DNA of 64,000 bases from Prostheceraeus crozeri (GCA_907163375.1 CAJQUW010003149.1:1-64000); one strand, 5' to 3'; numbered from the stretch's first letter, positions 10,952 through 22,165 are shown. Notes: generated by a model from the letters alone, not told the origin. Numbers and translations: made by a program.

Positions 10952-12375
10952 CGAGGGTTGTTCAAAAAGTTCGTGCCGAAAGTGTAAATCAACATTTATT
11001 TTTGATTTTAACAATATACATGTACTGTGCCTATAATTCCATATTATTAAGAGCGGAAATATGAAAAGGAAAGTCATTTTTCCACATAGTCTCCATTCTT
11101 CATTACACATTTTTCAGCTCGATGACGCCATGCTCGAAGAAATCCATCGGTTTCTCGGCGAGAGCATCCTCGAAGGCCGCCTTCAATTCGCTGACATCTT
11201 TGAATCGCCTGCCTTTCAGTTGTCGTTTGATTTGTAGGAATAGATGGAAATCACACGGATAAATCAGGACTGTATGGGGGATGAGGCAAGATTTCAAATC
11301 CATGCTGAGAGAGGGCTGTGACACATTGACGGCTTCTGTGAGCGGGGGCATTGTCATGGTGAAAAAGGATTCCACGAGAAAGCTTTCCCCGTCTGAACCG
11401 TCTCAGAGACTCAAGTTGGAGAGGGCAGTTATGTATCGGGATGTGGTCACTGTTTCTCCCTGATTTAGGTATTCAATGTGGATGACACCTTGTCCGTCGT
11501 AGAACACAATGGCCATTACTTTGGTTCTGATGGACTTCTGCATCAAAGGCTTTATCGGAGGAGATGTTCCTTTGACTCGCCATTCCATGCTCATTTGCTT
11601 GGTGGCCGGATCGTAACCGTATAGCCATGTTTCATCACCGGTTACAATTCTCGAAACGAACTCTTCCGGATTGCGGTCGAACATGTTTATCAGGTGATTG
11701 CATAGCTCGATTCTTGTCTCGCGATGTAGCGAAGTCAATAGCCGCGGCACCCATCTCGCACTAACTTTCGACATGTTCAGATGTTCGTGGAGAATAGTGA
11801 CAACGGACCCCATACTGATGTTGGTTGCTCTGGAGATAACTCGAGTAGTGATCTTAGGATCCTCACTGACCATGTGCTCCACTTCATCGACTTGGTCTTG
11901 TGTCGTGGATGTTGATGGCCGACCATCTCGGTGATCATCTTCGGTTGATTCTCGACCCTCCTTGAATCGCTTGACCCACTTCCTTACAGTGCGTGGTGCC
12001 ATTGCTTCATCTCCATAGACCTGCACTAGGTCCGCCGATAGCTCCTCGATGCTTTTGCCAAGCCGAACGTAGAATTTAACGACTGTTCTTTCTGTCTGTT
12101 GTTGTTTAACGACTGATCATTGATGCAATTGTTTACAACTCAATTGTCAAATGTTGTTGTTGATGCAATTGTGCAGCTAACTTTCATTTTCAATGATCAG
12201 CACTCATCAATCACGAAGTAAACCATGAAATCGGTGAATGAACCCTTAGCAAGTGCTACAAGGCCAATGGAGATATCTACAATTACGTCAGTACACTGCA
12301 TCAATAGTGACTAACGCGAGCAACTCTTTGAATGGACTGAATTAGTCTTGGCACGAACTTTTTGAACGTCCTCCG
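10952..12375 (-). mobile_element. mariner element 1
   Basis: Inverted ends CGAGGGTTGTTCAAAAAGTT at 10952 and CGGAGGACGTTCAAAAAGTT on the complement ending at 12375, flanked by TA on each side. Length is 1424 bp, normal for mariner. It is inserted in non-coding DNA of the outer hAT, between its C-terminal segment and copy B of the P element. Confidence 0.9.
11103..12100 (-). pseudogene. mariner transposase (broken)
   Basis: The paired helix-turn-helix part reads VRLGKSIEELSADL, then TVRKWVKRFKEGRES. The linker WVPRLL is typical of mariner. The first catalytic Asp is in VTGDETWLYGYDPATKQ. The region of the second Asp reads FFTMTMPP in the open frame, which is the FHHDNAP motif out of frame. 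The third Asp motif is reduced to YPCDFHLF. There is thus a shift before the second Asp near 11390, and no in-frame start codon at the N terminus. It cannot make an active transposase. Confidence 0.9.
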
Positions 12376-12660
12376 TATATAATTGACTATTCTACAGCCT
12401 ACAACACAACAAATAGATATAAAATTTACTGTTTTGAGTCTCAATAATGATATGAAACTGGGGACAAACGATTTAAGATATACATGTACATGTATGTACA
12501 GGAAGAAGAAGAATATATGAAAACAAGTATTTGATTGATATTTTTCGCTACCAATATGTAGAGATGAATTATCACATTCAGCATTACTATAACATATACA
12601 ATGTGTGTAGGATATTAGTATTCAACATACCCTACTAAGTGTTGTAGGCTAATATTACAG

Positions 12661-12755
12661 TTAATCATTTGGAAATATAAAATGCCTTAAAATGCTAATA
12701 AACTTACCAGAATCAGTTGTTTCCAAGCGAATTCGTTTTATTGGTTGATCATTAT
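12661..12755 (-). pseudogene. hAT transposase (outer element), segment left of P element
   Basis: Directly after the P-element duplication GAAATACC (12756-12763) the minus strand carries a short continuation, DQPIKRIRLETTDSGKFI. It is probably the linker before the C-terminal dimerisation region at 10290-10502, then interrupted by an intron or by decay. The assignment rests mainly on position. Confidence 0.45.
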
Positions 12756-12942
12756 GAAATACCCACGGAATTCTAGAGGGGCGGAAGCGAAGGCTACTAG
12801 TACTACTTCTCCTTCCAGGCCGATGAATATAAGTAGTATATACTTTATTACTAGGTTTGTAAAGAACAATAATATCAAAATGTTGCACATTGTTAATGCG
12901 GTATAATACATATATAAAACGCACAATTTTTACGTCATTTCT

Positions 12943-13711
12943 TTACTTGGAAGTTTTACTTTGAAGTTTACGTAGCTTTCGTTCAGTTGGCAAGGTGTCC
13001 TTATTTACAAAAGGTTTGACATTCAGACGTTTTAAAACATTTCGCGAAAACAAATTAAATAATTTTCTTCCCAATATCTGGAAGCAACGATGTCCTGTAT
13101 CACAACACGCATTAACAAGTAATGGGCAAGTATCATATACAACTGGTGTTATTGCTTTAATGAACAATTCTTGATGTCTATCCTTTCGCATGAAGTCAGA
13201 CATCAGCTGTTGATCGGACCAAATTTGATGAAAGAAATTATATATAGTCACACAGATGCTAAAATTTATGGCAGATGGACGAGTAAGGCCTCCTCTTGAA
13301 ACAAGTTCGAAGAGGGCAGTTCTGGTCGTTCCACTGTCAGAAGAAGACGAGTCAACATCAACACTGGCTTCATCAATCAAGAAAACCTTACAATCATTGC
13401 ACTTTCTAGCTCGAACAACAGACCGACCAAAGCATCCGGAAGCATAATACACCAGTGTCTCTTCCGATGGATCTCCGAAGTCGCTTGAGAATTCTAGTGC
13501 ACTGCTTAGCCATTCGACATCAGTATCGTCCACAGATAGGTCTGCACTTTCTGACGGGAATAAGTCATTTTCGGACGTTGTCTCACTGGCTGCATCTTCC
13601 AACATTTTTTGTTGCATGAGATTGAGAATTCTAATTTTTTTTCTCAGCTTGAAGTATTTGTCGGATTGAAACAAAATACGACGCTCCATTCACCTGTCGA
13701 TAAATGCCAAA
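12943..13711 (-). pseudogene. P-element transposase copy B, exon 4 (C-terminal part)
   Basis: Continues from PLEGR with FGIYRQVNGASYFVSIRQIL then QAEKK; the frame shifts by one base in a run of eight A near 13640 and goes on as KIRILNLMQQKMLEDAASE. An acidic linker (DLSVDDTDVEWL) follows. The C-terminal block YYASGCFGRSVVRARKCNDC corresponds to the 'YVAGYIARK...C..C' motif of THAP9/P transposases. It closes with helices around FNLFSRNVLKRLN. The single shift is the only defect I see in copy B apart from the two insertions. Confidence 0.85.
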
Positions 13712-13716
13712 TCTAC

Positions 13717-13914
13717 TGATGTGTTGGGACTAATTGCTAGTGAGCTGTGCAAACACGAGGAAGAACAAGTCAGCGTGGATGGACAAACATGTGTGTATTC
13801 CCTGCCCATAGCCTAGAGTACATGAAGGAGACATTAGGGGAAACACGCGAACAGTTAGAGCCAATGATAAAGAGTCAGGGGAGAGAGAAGAGAGAGAGAA
13901 AGTCAGTCACATCA
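13717..13914 (-). repeat. gypsy 3' LTR
   Basis: 198 bp, TG to CA in element orientation, nearly identical to 17885-18082. The terminal seven bases at each end form the inverted pair TGATGTG and CACATCA. Confidence 0.93.
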
Positions 13915-16900
13915 TCATCTCCCTCCTCGAATTCCGTGTGGATAGCGGATAGGCGGAAGACCACGGGATTTCCTGTTCGATCTTCTCCGTAGAGCTCCTT
14001 CGACTCCAATCTCGATTGCTTGGCGGTCTTCACGATGACGGACCAAGCTCCTCGCGTTCCATCTGTTGCCGTCAGATAGCAGATACGTGTAGTGTCCGCA
14101 TACTTCAGTGATGCGCCGTGGTTCGGAGAAAGGTGAGAGGCCTTTCGGGACATGGGGTAGTCGAACGCGCACCCAGTCGTTGATGCGAAACGGACCTCTG
14201 TAGCGTGGCTTTTGCTGAGGAGATTGATCGTCGTTCTCGCAGGTAATCGTAGGTGCTGATTCGTTGGTAGGCTTTCGGCGGGCAGGCTCGTAATCCGTGC
14301 GGATTCGACGCTTGAAAAATGCTTCAGCTGGAGTCTCGCCTTCAGGAGTCGGGCTGGTTGATCGATAACTCATTAGCTGCTCTTGAATTCCTGAGGCGAA
14401 TTCCTTCTTCCCTGAAGCGAACGTTTGTACACCGTGTTTCAAATAGCGGTTGAAGACTTCAACTTTTCCGTTTGGTCGAGGATCGTAGACGGGCGTTTTC
14501 CAATGCAGGATGTCTCGTTGTCGTAGAAACTCTTCAAAAATTCCAGAGCAGAATTGCTTGCCATTGTCTGACACTAAGATTGACGGATTGCCGTAGCGAG
14601 AAAATAATTCTTGAAGCCAAGAGATCATTCGACCGGAAGTTATGTCACCGGACAGGAGGACTTCCGGGAATCCGGACTTATAGTCTATGACCACTGTCAG
14701 GAATCGCTGATGACTTGGCGCGTTGGCGAACGGACCGGTGATGTCGATAGCTACTTTGTGCCATGCCTCGGTTGGCAGTTCAATTTTCGTTGGTTGCACG
14801 ACGGTGGGTTTGTGGGACTTACTGCTGTCTCCGCAGGCGGTGCAATTTCGGACTAAGTTCTCGACATGCGAGTCCATTCCAGGCCACCAGTAAATTCGTC
14901 GTAGCTGCCGCTTTGCACGAACAATACCAGGATGTCCAGCATGTGCGACGTTGAGGATAGTCCTGCGCATGGAAGTAGGCACGACAATTCGAGAATCACT
15001 CCGTATAAGTAGGTCGCTCTCGATGCTGAGTTCGTCTCGGACATTGTAAAAGGGGTAAATGTCCGGGGAGAGGTCATTTTTCGCAGGCCAGGATGATTTC
15101 ACGAATGTCATTGCTGCTTTCAGGGTGTCGTCTCGAAGGGTTTGCTTCTTCAATTCGTCGAGAGATATCGGGCTGCTCATTAAACTTGCAATTGTGGCGG
15201 TAGTCTCTGATTCCTCATCCACGATCGCGTCTTCTTTCTTTGGATTGGCTTGAGGTAAGCGGCTCAAAGCGTCGGCCATGTAGTTGGTGTTGCCTTTGAT
15301 GTAGCTCACGGAGAAATCAAAGCGAGACAAGCGTTCACGCCATCGGATGAATTTGGTGGACTTTCGGGTGGAAGTGTGATGTTGGAGGAGAGTTGACAGA
15401 GAGCCATGGTCAGTTCGGAGAGTGAAATGGCGGCCTAGCAGCAATTTTTCCCAATGCTCTACGGCCCACAAACACGCGAGTGCTTCACGCTCGTTTGTCG
15501 CGAAGTTGCGCTCACGATCCGAGAGCGTATGTGAGGCGAATTGAATCGGCACTTCAATATCATTTTTCTGCTGCGAGAGCTGCGCACCGAGTCCAATGTC
15601 GCTTGCGTCGACCGTAACGATTGTTGGGGCATGGGGATCAAAGATTGAGAGTTGTAGCTCCTCCGAGATCGACTCCTTTAAAGTTTGGAATGCCCTCTCT
15701 TGGTCGCAACCCCAAGTGAAAGCTTGGTTCTTGCGCGTGAGACGTCGGAGAGGCTCCGCCAAGTTCGCAAGGTTGGGGATGAAGTTAGAGAGGTAGTTAA
15801 CCGCGCCCAGGAAGGATTGCAGTTGTTTTAGGTTCTTCGGCGGTGGTGCTTGTTTGATGGGTCGGATCTTGTCGGGGTTGGGACGGACACCATCTTTGTT
15901 CAATCGGAAGCCGAGGAACGTGGTTTCGGAGACGCATAGCTCGCACTTGTCGACGTTGACGCGGAATTGTTTGTCGGACAAGGCTTGAAAAACGTTTTGC
16001 AGAGCAACATCATGCTCTTCACGAGTCTTGCCGTAAACGAGAATATCGTCAATGAAGGCAATAGAGTTGTTGCACTTCTTAAGGGTTTCAAAAACACACT
16101 TTTGAAACACTGACGCGGCGTCGCGCAGACCCATGGGTAGTCTGTTGTAGGCCATTAACCCAAGCGGTGTTATCGTTGCAGTGTATCGGCGACTGCTTTC
16201 GTCCAAGAGTATGTGAAAATACCCTTTTCGTAGGTCGATTTTTGAAAAGAAGGAGGCACCGCGCAATTGAAGGAGCAGATCCTCGAGGAGAGGCAAAGGA
16301 TGTCGATCAGGAACAATGTAAGTGTTAAGTGGAGAAAGGTCACTTGTAATTCTGACACCTCCGTCTTTCTTAGACACGACGACCATACCGTGAGCACAAT
16401 CGGATTTGCTGATAGGAGACCAGATCCCACTGTCGATCATACTCTGAATCTCGCGCATAACAGCATCACGTTTGGCCAAAGGAACAGAGCGAAGTTTGGT
16501 CACGTGAGGTCTGAAAGTCTCGCTCACAGAAATTGTATGCGTGTAGTCTGGGAAGGTCCCAAGGTCGTTGCTTCGCAGAGAAGGGAAGTTATCGAGCGCA
16601 CATTCTGTTGACTTGTCTGCTGCGCGTACGCACGCGCTTGTAGAGCGAACACTCAAGATGTTGCCGCGGTCGTCACAGATTCTTAGTCCAAGGCTCCGCA
16701 TGACGTCACGACCGATGACGCTAGGATAGCTGTTGGGCACTACGAGGAAGTCAGCGGGAGTGTTGCGGTGGTCGTTGTAGCTGAGGCTGCATGCGAGAAA
16801 GCCTTTGATGCCAGATATGGGGCTGTGGTCGAAGTTGCGCACAACTTGATTGTTCGGGCGAATCGATGCCAAAGGGAAGTTGTCAGAAGCCACTGCGTGC

Positions 16901-17871
16901 TGTAAAGTGGAGATGTCGGCTCCGGAGTCTATCATGAATGTAACATGGGCGGTCGCTGAGTCACACTGGACAAGCAATGTAATTTCATAAGCAGGAGATG
17001 AAATTGCGCCGATCTGGAGCTCGCTGAGGAAGAGAGATTTGACGCTGCGGTCGCTCCTCTTGTTTCGTGACATGCAGAGCGCGGCAAAATGATGCAATTT
17101 TTTGCAGCTATTACATGTCTTGCCGTACGCAGGGCACTCAGGAGACTTGAACTGATGCACAGTCGAACCACATCCGATGCACGAGTTTGAAGTGCTTTGT
17201 TTAGTAGGCTTAAAGTTCTTGCCACTGCCACGCTTGTCTCGATGATGCGTGACGATTGCGATGCTGCGATTGAGAGCCTCGGTTCGTATCGCGGCTGACG
17301 CTTCAGAAGCGGACTCATCAGCTTGCATCGTGTGAAAAAAGACGTTGAGATCCACGTCAGGCTGCTGCAAAAGTTTCTCCTGCGTCTTGCGGGAGTAACA
17401 GCCGATTGCTAGCTGCATCGCGAGGTTGTGTTCTTCGAGCTTCTTCGCCTCGGCGCCATCTGAGCATAGGTTGGTACAGTCGACGTACAGGGTTCGTAGA
17501 GACGTAAGGAAGTCCGCGGCCGACTCGGTCGGGCCTTGATGTCGATTGCGAAATTCATATTCAGCGCGCACAGGATTGACAGGTCGTTCGAAGAGGGTGG
17601 ATACGGCGGCGCTGAAATCAGCGAAAGTCGCAAATTCAGTTGTAGCAGCTACTGGGTGTGCCATTAAAATACGAGCACCCTCAGTTCCGAGCAATGCAGA
17701 GAGATAGGCGTTCTTTGCATGGTCGCTCAGTTTGTTCGAAGAAGAAAGTGTCAAATCCGTTAAGGTGAAGAAGTTTTTAAGCTGTGCTAACCAATTAGCC
17801 CAACGGACCGTAGGATCACCAGGATGGTCCATGAAGGTACGTGGTAGTGGGATCGTTAATCGTTGAGCCAT
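13915..17871 (-). CDS. gypsy gag-pol polyprotein (1318 aa)
   Basis: Parts in order: a short gag-like region with a zinc-knuckle-like Cys cluster (CIGCGSTVHQF, then CPAYGKTCNSCKKLHHF, residues about 235-270); a retroviral aspartic protease (FMIDSGADISTL, about 315); reverse transcriptase (about 480-660, with IAFIDDILVYGK); RNase H (about 750-870, with IVTVDASDIGLGAQL and LRTDHGSL); and an integrase with an HHCC-type finger (HPGI, then CTACG) and core (VVIDYKSGFPEVL, then ILVSDNGKQF). Gag and pol lie in one frame, and the frame ends inside the purine tract beside the 3' LTR. The frame looks whole. Confidence 0.95.
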   Translation of the reverse strand: MAQRLTIPLPRTFMDHPGDPTVRWANWLAQLKNFFTLTDLTLSSSNKLSDHAKNAYLSALLGTEGARILMAHPVAATTEFATFADFSAAVSTLFERPVNPVRAEYEFRNRHQGPTESAADFLTSLRTLYVDCTNLCSDGAEAKKLEEHNLAMQLAIGCYSRKTQEKLLQQPDVDLNVFFHTMQADESASEASAAIRTEALNRSIAIVTHHRDKRGSGKNFKPTKQSTSNSCIGCGSTVHQFKSPECPAYGKTCNSCKKLHHFAALCMSRNKRSDRSVKSLFLSELQIGAISSPAYEITLLVQCDSATAHVTFMIDSGADISTLQHAVASDNFPLASIRPNNQVVRNFDHSPISGIKGFLACSLSYNDHRNTPADFLVVPNSYPSVIGRDVMRSLGLRICDDRGNILSVRSTSACVRAADKSTECALDNFPSLRSNDLGTFPDYTHTISVSETFRPHVTKLRSVPLAKRDAVMREIQSMIDSGIWSPISKSDCAHGMVVVSKKDGGVRITSDLSPLNTYIVPDRHPLPLLEDLLLQLRGASFFSKIDLRKGYFHILLDESSRRYTATITPLGLMAYNRLPMGLRDAASVFQKCVFETLKKCNNSIAFIDDILVYGKTREEHDVALQNVFQALSDKQFRVNVDKCELCVSETTFLGFRLNKDGVRPNPDKIRPIKQAPPPKNLKQLQSFLGAVNYLSNFIPNLANLAEPLRRLTRKNQAFTWGCDQERAFQTLKESISEELQLSIFDPHAPTIVTVDASDIGLGAQLSQQKNDIEVPIQFASHTLSDRERNFATNEREALACLWAVEHWEKLLLGRHFTLRTDHGSLSTLLQHHTSTRKSTKFIRWRERLSRFDFSVSYIKGNTNYMADALSRLPQANPKKEDAIVDEESETTATIASLMSSPISLDELKKQTLRDDTLKAAMTFVKSSWPAKNDLSPDIYPFYNVRDELSIESDLLIRSDSRIVVPTSMRRTILNVAHAGHPGIVRAKRQLRRIYWWPGMDSHVENLVRNCTACGDSSKSHKPTVVQPTKIELPTEAWHKVAIDITGPFANAPSHQRFLTVVIDYKSGFPEVLLSGDITSGRMISWLQELFSRYGNPSILVSDNGKQFCSGIFEEFLRQRDILHWKTPVYDPRPNGKVEVFNRYLKHGVQTFASGKKEFASGIQEQLMSYRSTSPTPEGETPAEAFFKRRIRTDYEPARRKPTNESAPTITCENDDQSPQQKPRYRGPFRINDWVRVRLPHVPKGLSPFSEPRRITEVCGHYTYLLSDGNRWNARSLVRHREDRQAIEIGVEGALRRRSNRKSRGLPPIRYPHGIRGGR

Positions 17872-17884
17872 TCTCGTCGCCAGT

Positions 17885-18082
17885 TGGTGTGTTGGGACTA
17901 ATTGCTAGTGAGCTGTGCAAACACGAGGAAGAACAAGTCAGCGTGGATGGACAAACATGTGTGTATTCCCTGCCCATAGCCCAGAGTACATGAAGGAGAC
18001 ATTAGGGGAAACACGCGAACAGTTAGAGCCAATGATAAAGAGTCAGGGGAGAGAGAAGAGAGAGAGAAAGTCAGTCACATCA
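17885..18082 (-). repeat. gypsy 5' LTR
   Basis: 198 bp partner of the LTR at 13717-13914. The gag-pol frame starts just downstream on the minus strand. Confidence 0.93.
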
Positions 18083-18087
18083 TCTAC

Positions 18088-18174
18088 CTTCAAGGGGGTC
18101 GGACTGCAGTTTTCCAAGGAGGACATAATGAAAGGAGTGTTTCTCAATTAAATAAACTGAGATATCCGCTAGCG
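18088..18174 (-). CDS. P-element transposase copy B, exon 4 (middle part)
   Basis: Lies between the Buster and gypsy insertions. The minus strand encodes DISVYLIEKHSFHYVLLG, then KLQSDPLEGR. PLEGR followed by FGIYRQ is a hallmark of P-type transposases (usually PLEGRFGWYRQ). Confidence 0.85.
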
Positions 18175-20668
18175 CAGGGGTTCTCAAACTTTTTATGAGG
18201 ATTACCCATTAAATTCCCAAAGACTAACAATTACCCATTTTAGTGCGACTATACTCTGCAATTCATTTTCGAAAATTAGGCTATTCTTAACGTTTTATTA
18301 CCCATCTTTATCAATAAAACGACATTATTTGGGCTACACTTTTTTATTTATCATTACCGTAAAACAAAAAAGTCGAAATAATTGTAGGATTATACATTCA
18401 TCTCCGTGTTCGTAAATACTAACAAAACAATACTTTCAAAACTAAACAAAATATCAGAGTAAACTAAACTAAATGATATTCCAAACTAAACGAAATATCA
18501 GAGTAAACTAAATGATATTCAAAACTAAACGAAATATCAGGGGAATCTCGTCATTTAATGAGAAGAATGCAATTGTTTTTTTGCAATTAAGCGATATACG
18601 TGGACTAGTTTTCGAAAGTGCCAGTCTCAAGTCGGCGCCGGCTTGTAGTCGCGTGCGATACTTATCTTTCATGTAAAACAAGGCAGAAAAGCCCGACTCA
18701 CATAAATAGGTTGTCGGGAAGGGCAGTAAAACTTTCAAAGCTCTACGAAACAGCTTTGGATAATCATTACTCGTTGATAACCATCGAAGTTGGACGAATT
18801 CGTCCTCGAAGCTCTTGTAAATGTTCATATCGACTCCAACGTTGTCAGCATCAATTGAGCACAGAAACCGTCCAACTTTGATTGGACATCCAACAAGCAG
18901 GATCCTTGTCCTTGTAACGAGATGTTCAAATTATTGAGGGCACCAAATATATCACAAGAGATAAGCCAATTTGGCCAGGAAAACGTCATCCTTGAATTTC
19001 TCGGTGTCACAATGGTCTTTAGTGGCAAGAAAATCAGAGATTTCGTTCCTGAGCTCGTACACTCGTTGAACTACTCGTCCTCTCGATAGCCATCGCACTT
19101 CAGTGTGAAGCAGAAGTCCAACATGTTCACTACCGACCTCTTCACACATTGCTCTGAAAAGCCTTGTATTTGTCGCTCTCGTCTTAATTAAGTTGATGCT
19201 TTTGATGACAGTGTCCATGACAATCTTGAGTTCATCGGGAAGAGTCTTTGATGCGATGACCTGTCGATGGATAGCACAATGAACGACGGTTATCGAAGGA
19301 TTCTTTTCTCGGACACGTGCGACGAAACCCGATCTCACTCCAATCATAGCGGGAGCCCCGTCTGTGCATATGGCCTCGAGCTTATTCCAGTCGAGTTGAT
19401 GAGCGTCGAAATAGTTGGAAACACAGTCGAAAATGTCGTAACCAGTAGTAGTTTTTTGGAGACAAATACAAAAAAGGTATTCATCCTTGAATGTCTTATC
19501 TTTCAACACGACGTAGCGGACGAAGCACAATAGTTGTGCACAATTCGCCACATCAGTGGACTCGTCTAGTTGAATTGCAAAGTTGAACGGAGAGGATCTT
19601 ATCTCACAGATTACTTGCTCTTCGACGTCACCTGCCATATCGTCAATTCGCCGTCTCATGGTATCATCGGACACTGACACCTTTGATAGTTTCTTCGATT
19701 CTTTATCTCCACACATCCTTTCCGTCATTATCTTCGCAGCCGGCATAATAAGTTCCTCCGCCAATGTATGTGGCTTCTTTGCCTTCGCAAGAAGGTAAGC
19801 GACATCATAAGAAGCATGGACTGCATTACGATTTGTTACTGCGAAATGACCGGTCGCGTCTAGTCTTTGGTTTCGGACGATGCTTTCCTTTTTCAGAAAG
19901 AATTCTCGATCTTGATCCTTGTGCTCAGGATGTACATTGTCAAGATGGGCTCGAAGCTTTCCCGGTTTCATATTTTCACTAGAGAGGACCTTGTGGCAAA
20001 TAACACACTGCGGTTTACTAACTCCTTTATCCACAAACTCGGTAAATCCATAGTCCAAAAATTCGTCCTTGTACTTTCGCTCAGGTTGCGGTATGACTTT
20101 CTGCTTCTTTCTCGGCGGCATCGTCATACGAAGTAAAAGACAGTTTGTGGTAGCAAAAAGTCGATGCGCAGAAAACAAGAGCGGCGTACGAAATGTTGTC
20201 CTCGTTGGAGAAGTCTGTCCTGTGCACAGTGCGTGTGTAAGGAAGAAACTGACGAGCCAGTTCGTCACGTGAGATATGACATCGACTGTCTCTACGAGTA
20301 CGGAAACTGAGTTTGGCCTTGCCCTCGACCACTGAAATCGATTACCTCACGCAACATTGTCTCAGGCTACGGAGGCTACAAACAATAGCTCTACTGCGTT
20401 TCCCTAATCAACGGCGGCGACCAATGAGAAGACAATATAGCTGTTTTCACTTGACTAGCGTTCGATCAGAAGACCAGAACATCAGTCGCAGAGGATGAGA
20501 GAAAATTATGATCCAATATCTTAAAAAAGCTTAGGGCCTATCATAGCGAATACTGTAGTGGACCTCAATCTTACTTTAACTAATTCTAGGTAGGAAATCC
20601 GTCGTTACCCATAAATTTTCTTCATTTTACCCAACTTTGGGTAATTACCCAGAGTTTGAGAACCCCTG
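18175..20668 (-). mobile_element. hAT element, Buster type
   Basis: Inverted ends CAGGGGTTCTCAAACTTT at 18175 and the complement CAGGGGTTCTCAAACTCT ending at 20668. The target duplication CGCTAGCG lies on both sides (18167-18174 and 20669-20676) and fits the nnnTAnnn pattern known for the Buster group. Length is 2494 bp. The transposase belongs to the ZBED5-like type and is on the minus strand. It is inserted in exon 4 of the copy B P element. Confidence 0.92.
18508..20127 (-). pseudogene. Buster-type hAT transposase (ZBED5-like, two frameshifts)
   Basis: The start chosen is at 20127, because the basic PPRKKQKV segment follows at once; the upstream part of the open frame overlaps the terminal region. 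BED zinc finger: CVICHKVLSSENMKPGKL, then HLDNVHPEH. Catalytic-core start: FNFAIQLDESTDVANCAQLL. Further conserved segments are CTDGAPAMIGVRSGF, VVHCAIHRQVIASK and LLLHTEVRWLSRG. C-terminal dimerisation part: LPFPTTYLCESGFSAL. One extra base near 18957 stops the frame in KLAYL, and a second shift lies near 18875, so the protein is split into three frames. Confidence 0.9.
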
Positions 20669-20676
20669 CGCTAGCG

Positions 20677-20838
20677 CTTTACATGTTGTGATACAAGCAG
20701 CGAACGTTTCCGATGTAAGACCAGGCTTTTTGCTCTCTTTCCACGCAATAAACATATTCGCTGCTTGTCTGAGAAAGTCAATCTTCCAATCATCTGATGA
20801 CAATATTGGCTCAGAGTACTCCTGCCTTTTTCGGATTC
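20677..20838 (-). CDS. P-element transposase copy B, exon 4 (first part)
   Basis: After acceptor TTCCAG it encodes IRKRQEYSEPILSSDDWK, then FLRQAANMFIAWKESKKPG and LTSETFAACITTCKALA. It is cut at the Buster duplication CGCTAGCG. The exon resumes at 18174 and, after the gypsy insertion, at 13711. Confidence 0.85.
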
Positions 20839-21407
20839 CTGGAAGGAAAATGCATCATTAGATATTGGTTCTCTAATCCGATTTTCAGCTACATCAAAGA
20901 AAATCTATAGTTTATTTTTAGGGCGCACTGCATGATGTTATGGATTTAATTGCTGTAACGCTGTAACTTGCAGCCTTAAGAAAAGTGTAAGAGGAAGAAA
21001 TAACACCGGGCGTTAACATTAGTGTATTATGAAATTATGTAGTGTGTAGAAATGAAAATACATTATAACTTAATAACGATTTCTGGAAATTAGCAACCCA
21101 CCGCATTGATACAAACGATTATTTCGTAGGTAGGCCTACTTTACCTTAACAGTATTATTCATAACCGTGCGGCGGCCTTCCAAATTTTGGCCTCAATCAA
21201 ATATCACGCAGAACATATTGCATGTTACTTCAGGACACGAACATGTGGATAAGAATCATAAATTACACATTCATGACGAAACGTCAAAAATTAATAATAA
21301 GTAAAAATTGCAATGTTTGTATTTGACGGAATGAATTATCTATAGACGTATCAACATCGTCATATTGATTTAACTCAAGTAGCTTATTTAATAAATATTG
21401 TTCATAC

Positions 21408-21536
21408 CTGTAAATGGAGACTTGATATTTTGTATATTCCACAATTTCAGGAAGAAATCAACCACAAGAGCTGTATTTTCCCATCCATTTTCTCGATAGA
21501 ATCTAAGACCAGCGACGACAGATTCCGAAAACACAG
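21408..21536 (-). CDS. P-element transposase copy B, exon 3
   Basis: A 129-bp exon between acceptor GCTTTTCAG and donor GTATGA. It encodes VFSESVVAGLRFYRENGW, then VVDFFLKLWNIQNIK. It has the same length and phase as copy A exon 3. The introns on either side (21537-21848 and 20839-21407) show no other gene. Confidence 0.88.
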
Positions 21537-21848
21537 CTGAAAAGCAGAGATAATAAAAATAATGGTAGTAACCAAATTGGACTACATCTATCTATTTTAA
21601 TTGCAATATAAAAGCACGGAATTCCGTCCATGAGAGCATTATACATAGTAGTTAGTGCACTTCATGTAATAAAATCAATCAAATAATTAGTTAGCTAGTC
21701 AAATCAGCAACGACCTAGGTATTCTGATTTAGACAAATTTTTAAATATATGCTGAACAATGCATACTCACACGGAATTCTGTGCACACTCATGAATGATT
21801 GGGGAGCTATTGCTTAATGTCAGATACGTACATAATTTCGCAACTTAC

Positions 21849-22165
21849 ATAGCGCGAGTGTTGGAGATGTGCGCTGAATATTGCTTGGATTCAACGCGTT
21901 CCTTTGTAAACGATGTGCTATTTTCAATGCCTTGCACTCCTCTCGCTCATACAACCGTCGAATGTGACAGAAATCTGCTCTTGTCTCTTGTATTATTGTT
22001 TCAAACCCACTCGGTATAACAAATGTTCCCTTCCGCTGCCAGTTATTATAAATATTCTTTAGGTTATGAGTAGGATCCATAATAAGAAAGAGGTTCTCTC
22101 CTTGGAGGCACGGATGAGGAATTGAAGATTGAAGAGAACCATCACAAAGTCTCTTATGCAACGCG
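21849..22165 (-). CDS. P-element transposase copy B, exon 2
   Basis: Follows the acceptor TTTTATAG and encodes ALHKRLCDGSLQSSIPHP, then LFLIMDPTHNLKNIYNNW and FCHIRRLYEREE. It ends at donor GTAAGT after SPTLAL. The DPTHNLKN block is the conserved P-transposase segment with a catalytic Asp. Intron 1 spans 22166-22662 and contains nothing else recognisable. Confidence 0.88.

Larger units (their letters stand above)
13717..18082 (-). mobile_element. Ty3/gypsy LTR retrotransposon, young, looks whole
   Basis: Two 198-bp LTRs (13717-13914 and 17885-18082) begin TG and end CA in the element's orientation and differ at only about two positions, roughly 1 percent, so the insertion is young. The 5-bp duplication TCTAC flanks it (13712-13716 and 18083-18087). 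A primer-binding-site-like TGGCGACGAGAA lies next to the 5' LTR, and a purine-rich tract abuts the 3' LTR. One long gag-pol frame fills the interior, with no break seen. It sits in exon 4 of the copy B P element. Confidence 0.95.

Noticed and set aside
14472-16611. Plus-strand frames across the gypsy interior
   Set aside because: Shadows of the gag-pol frame.
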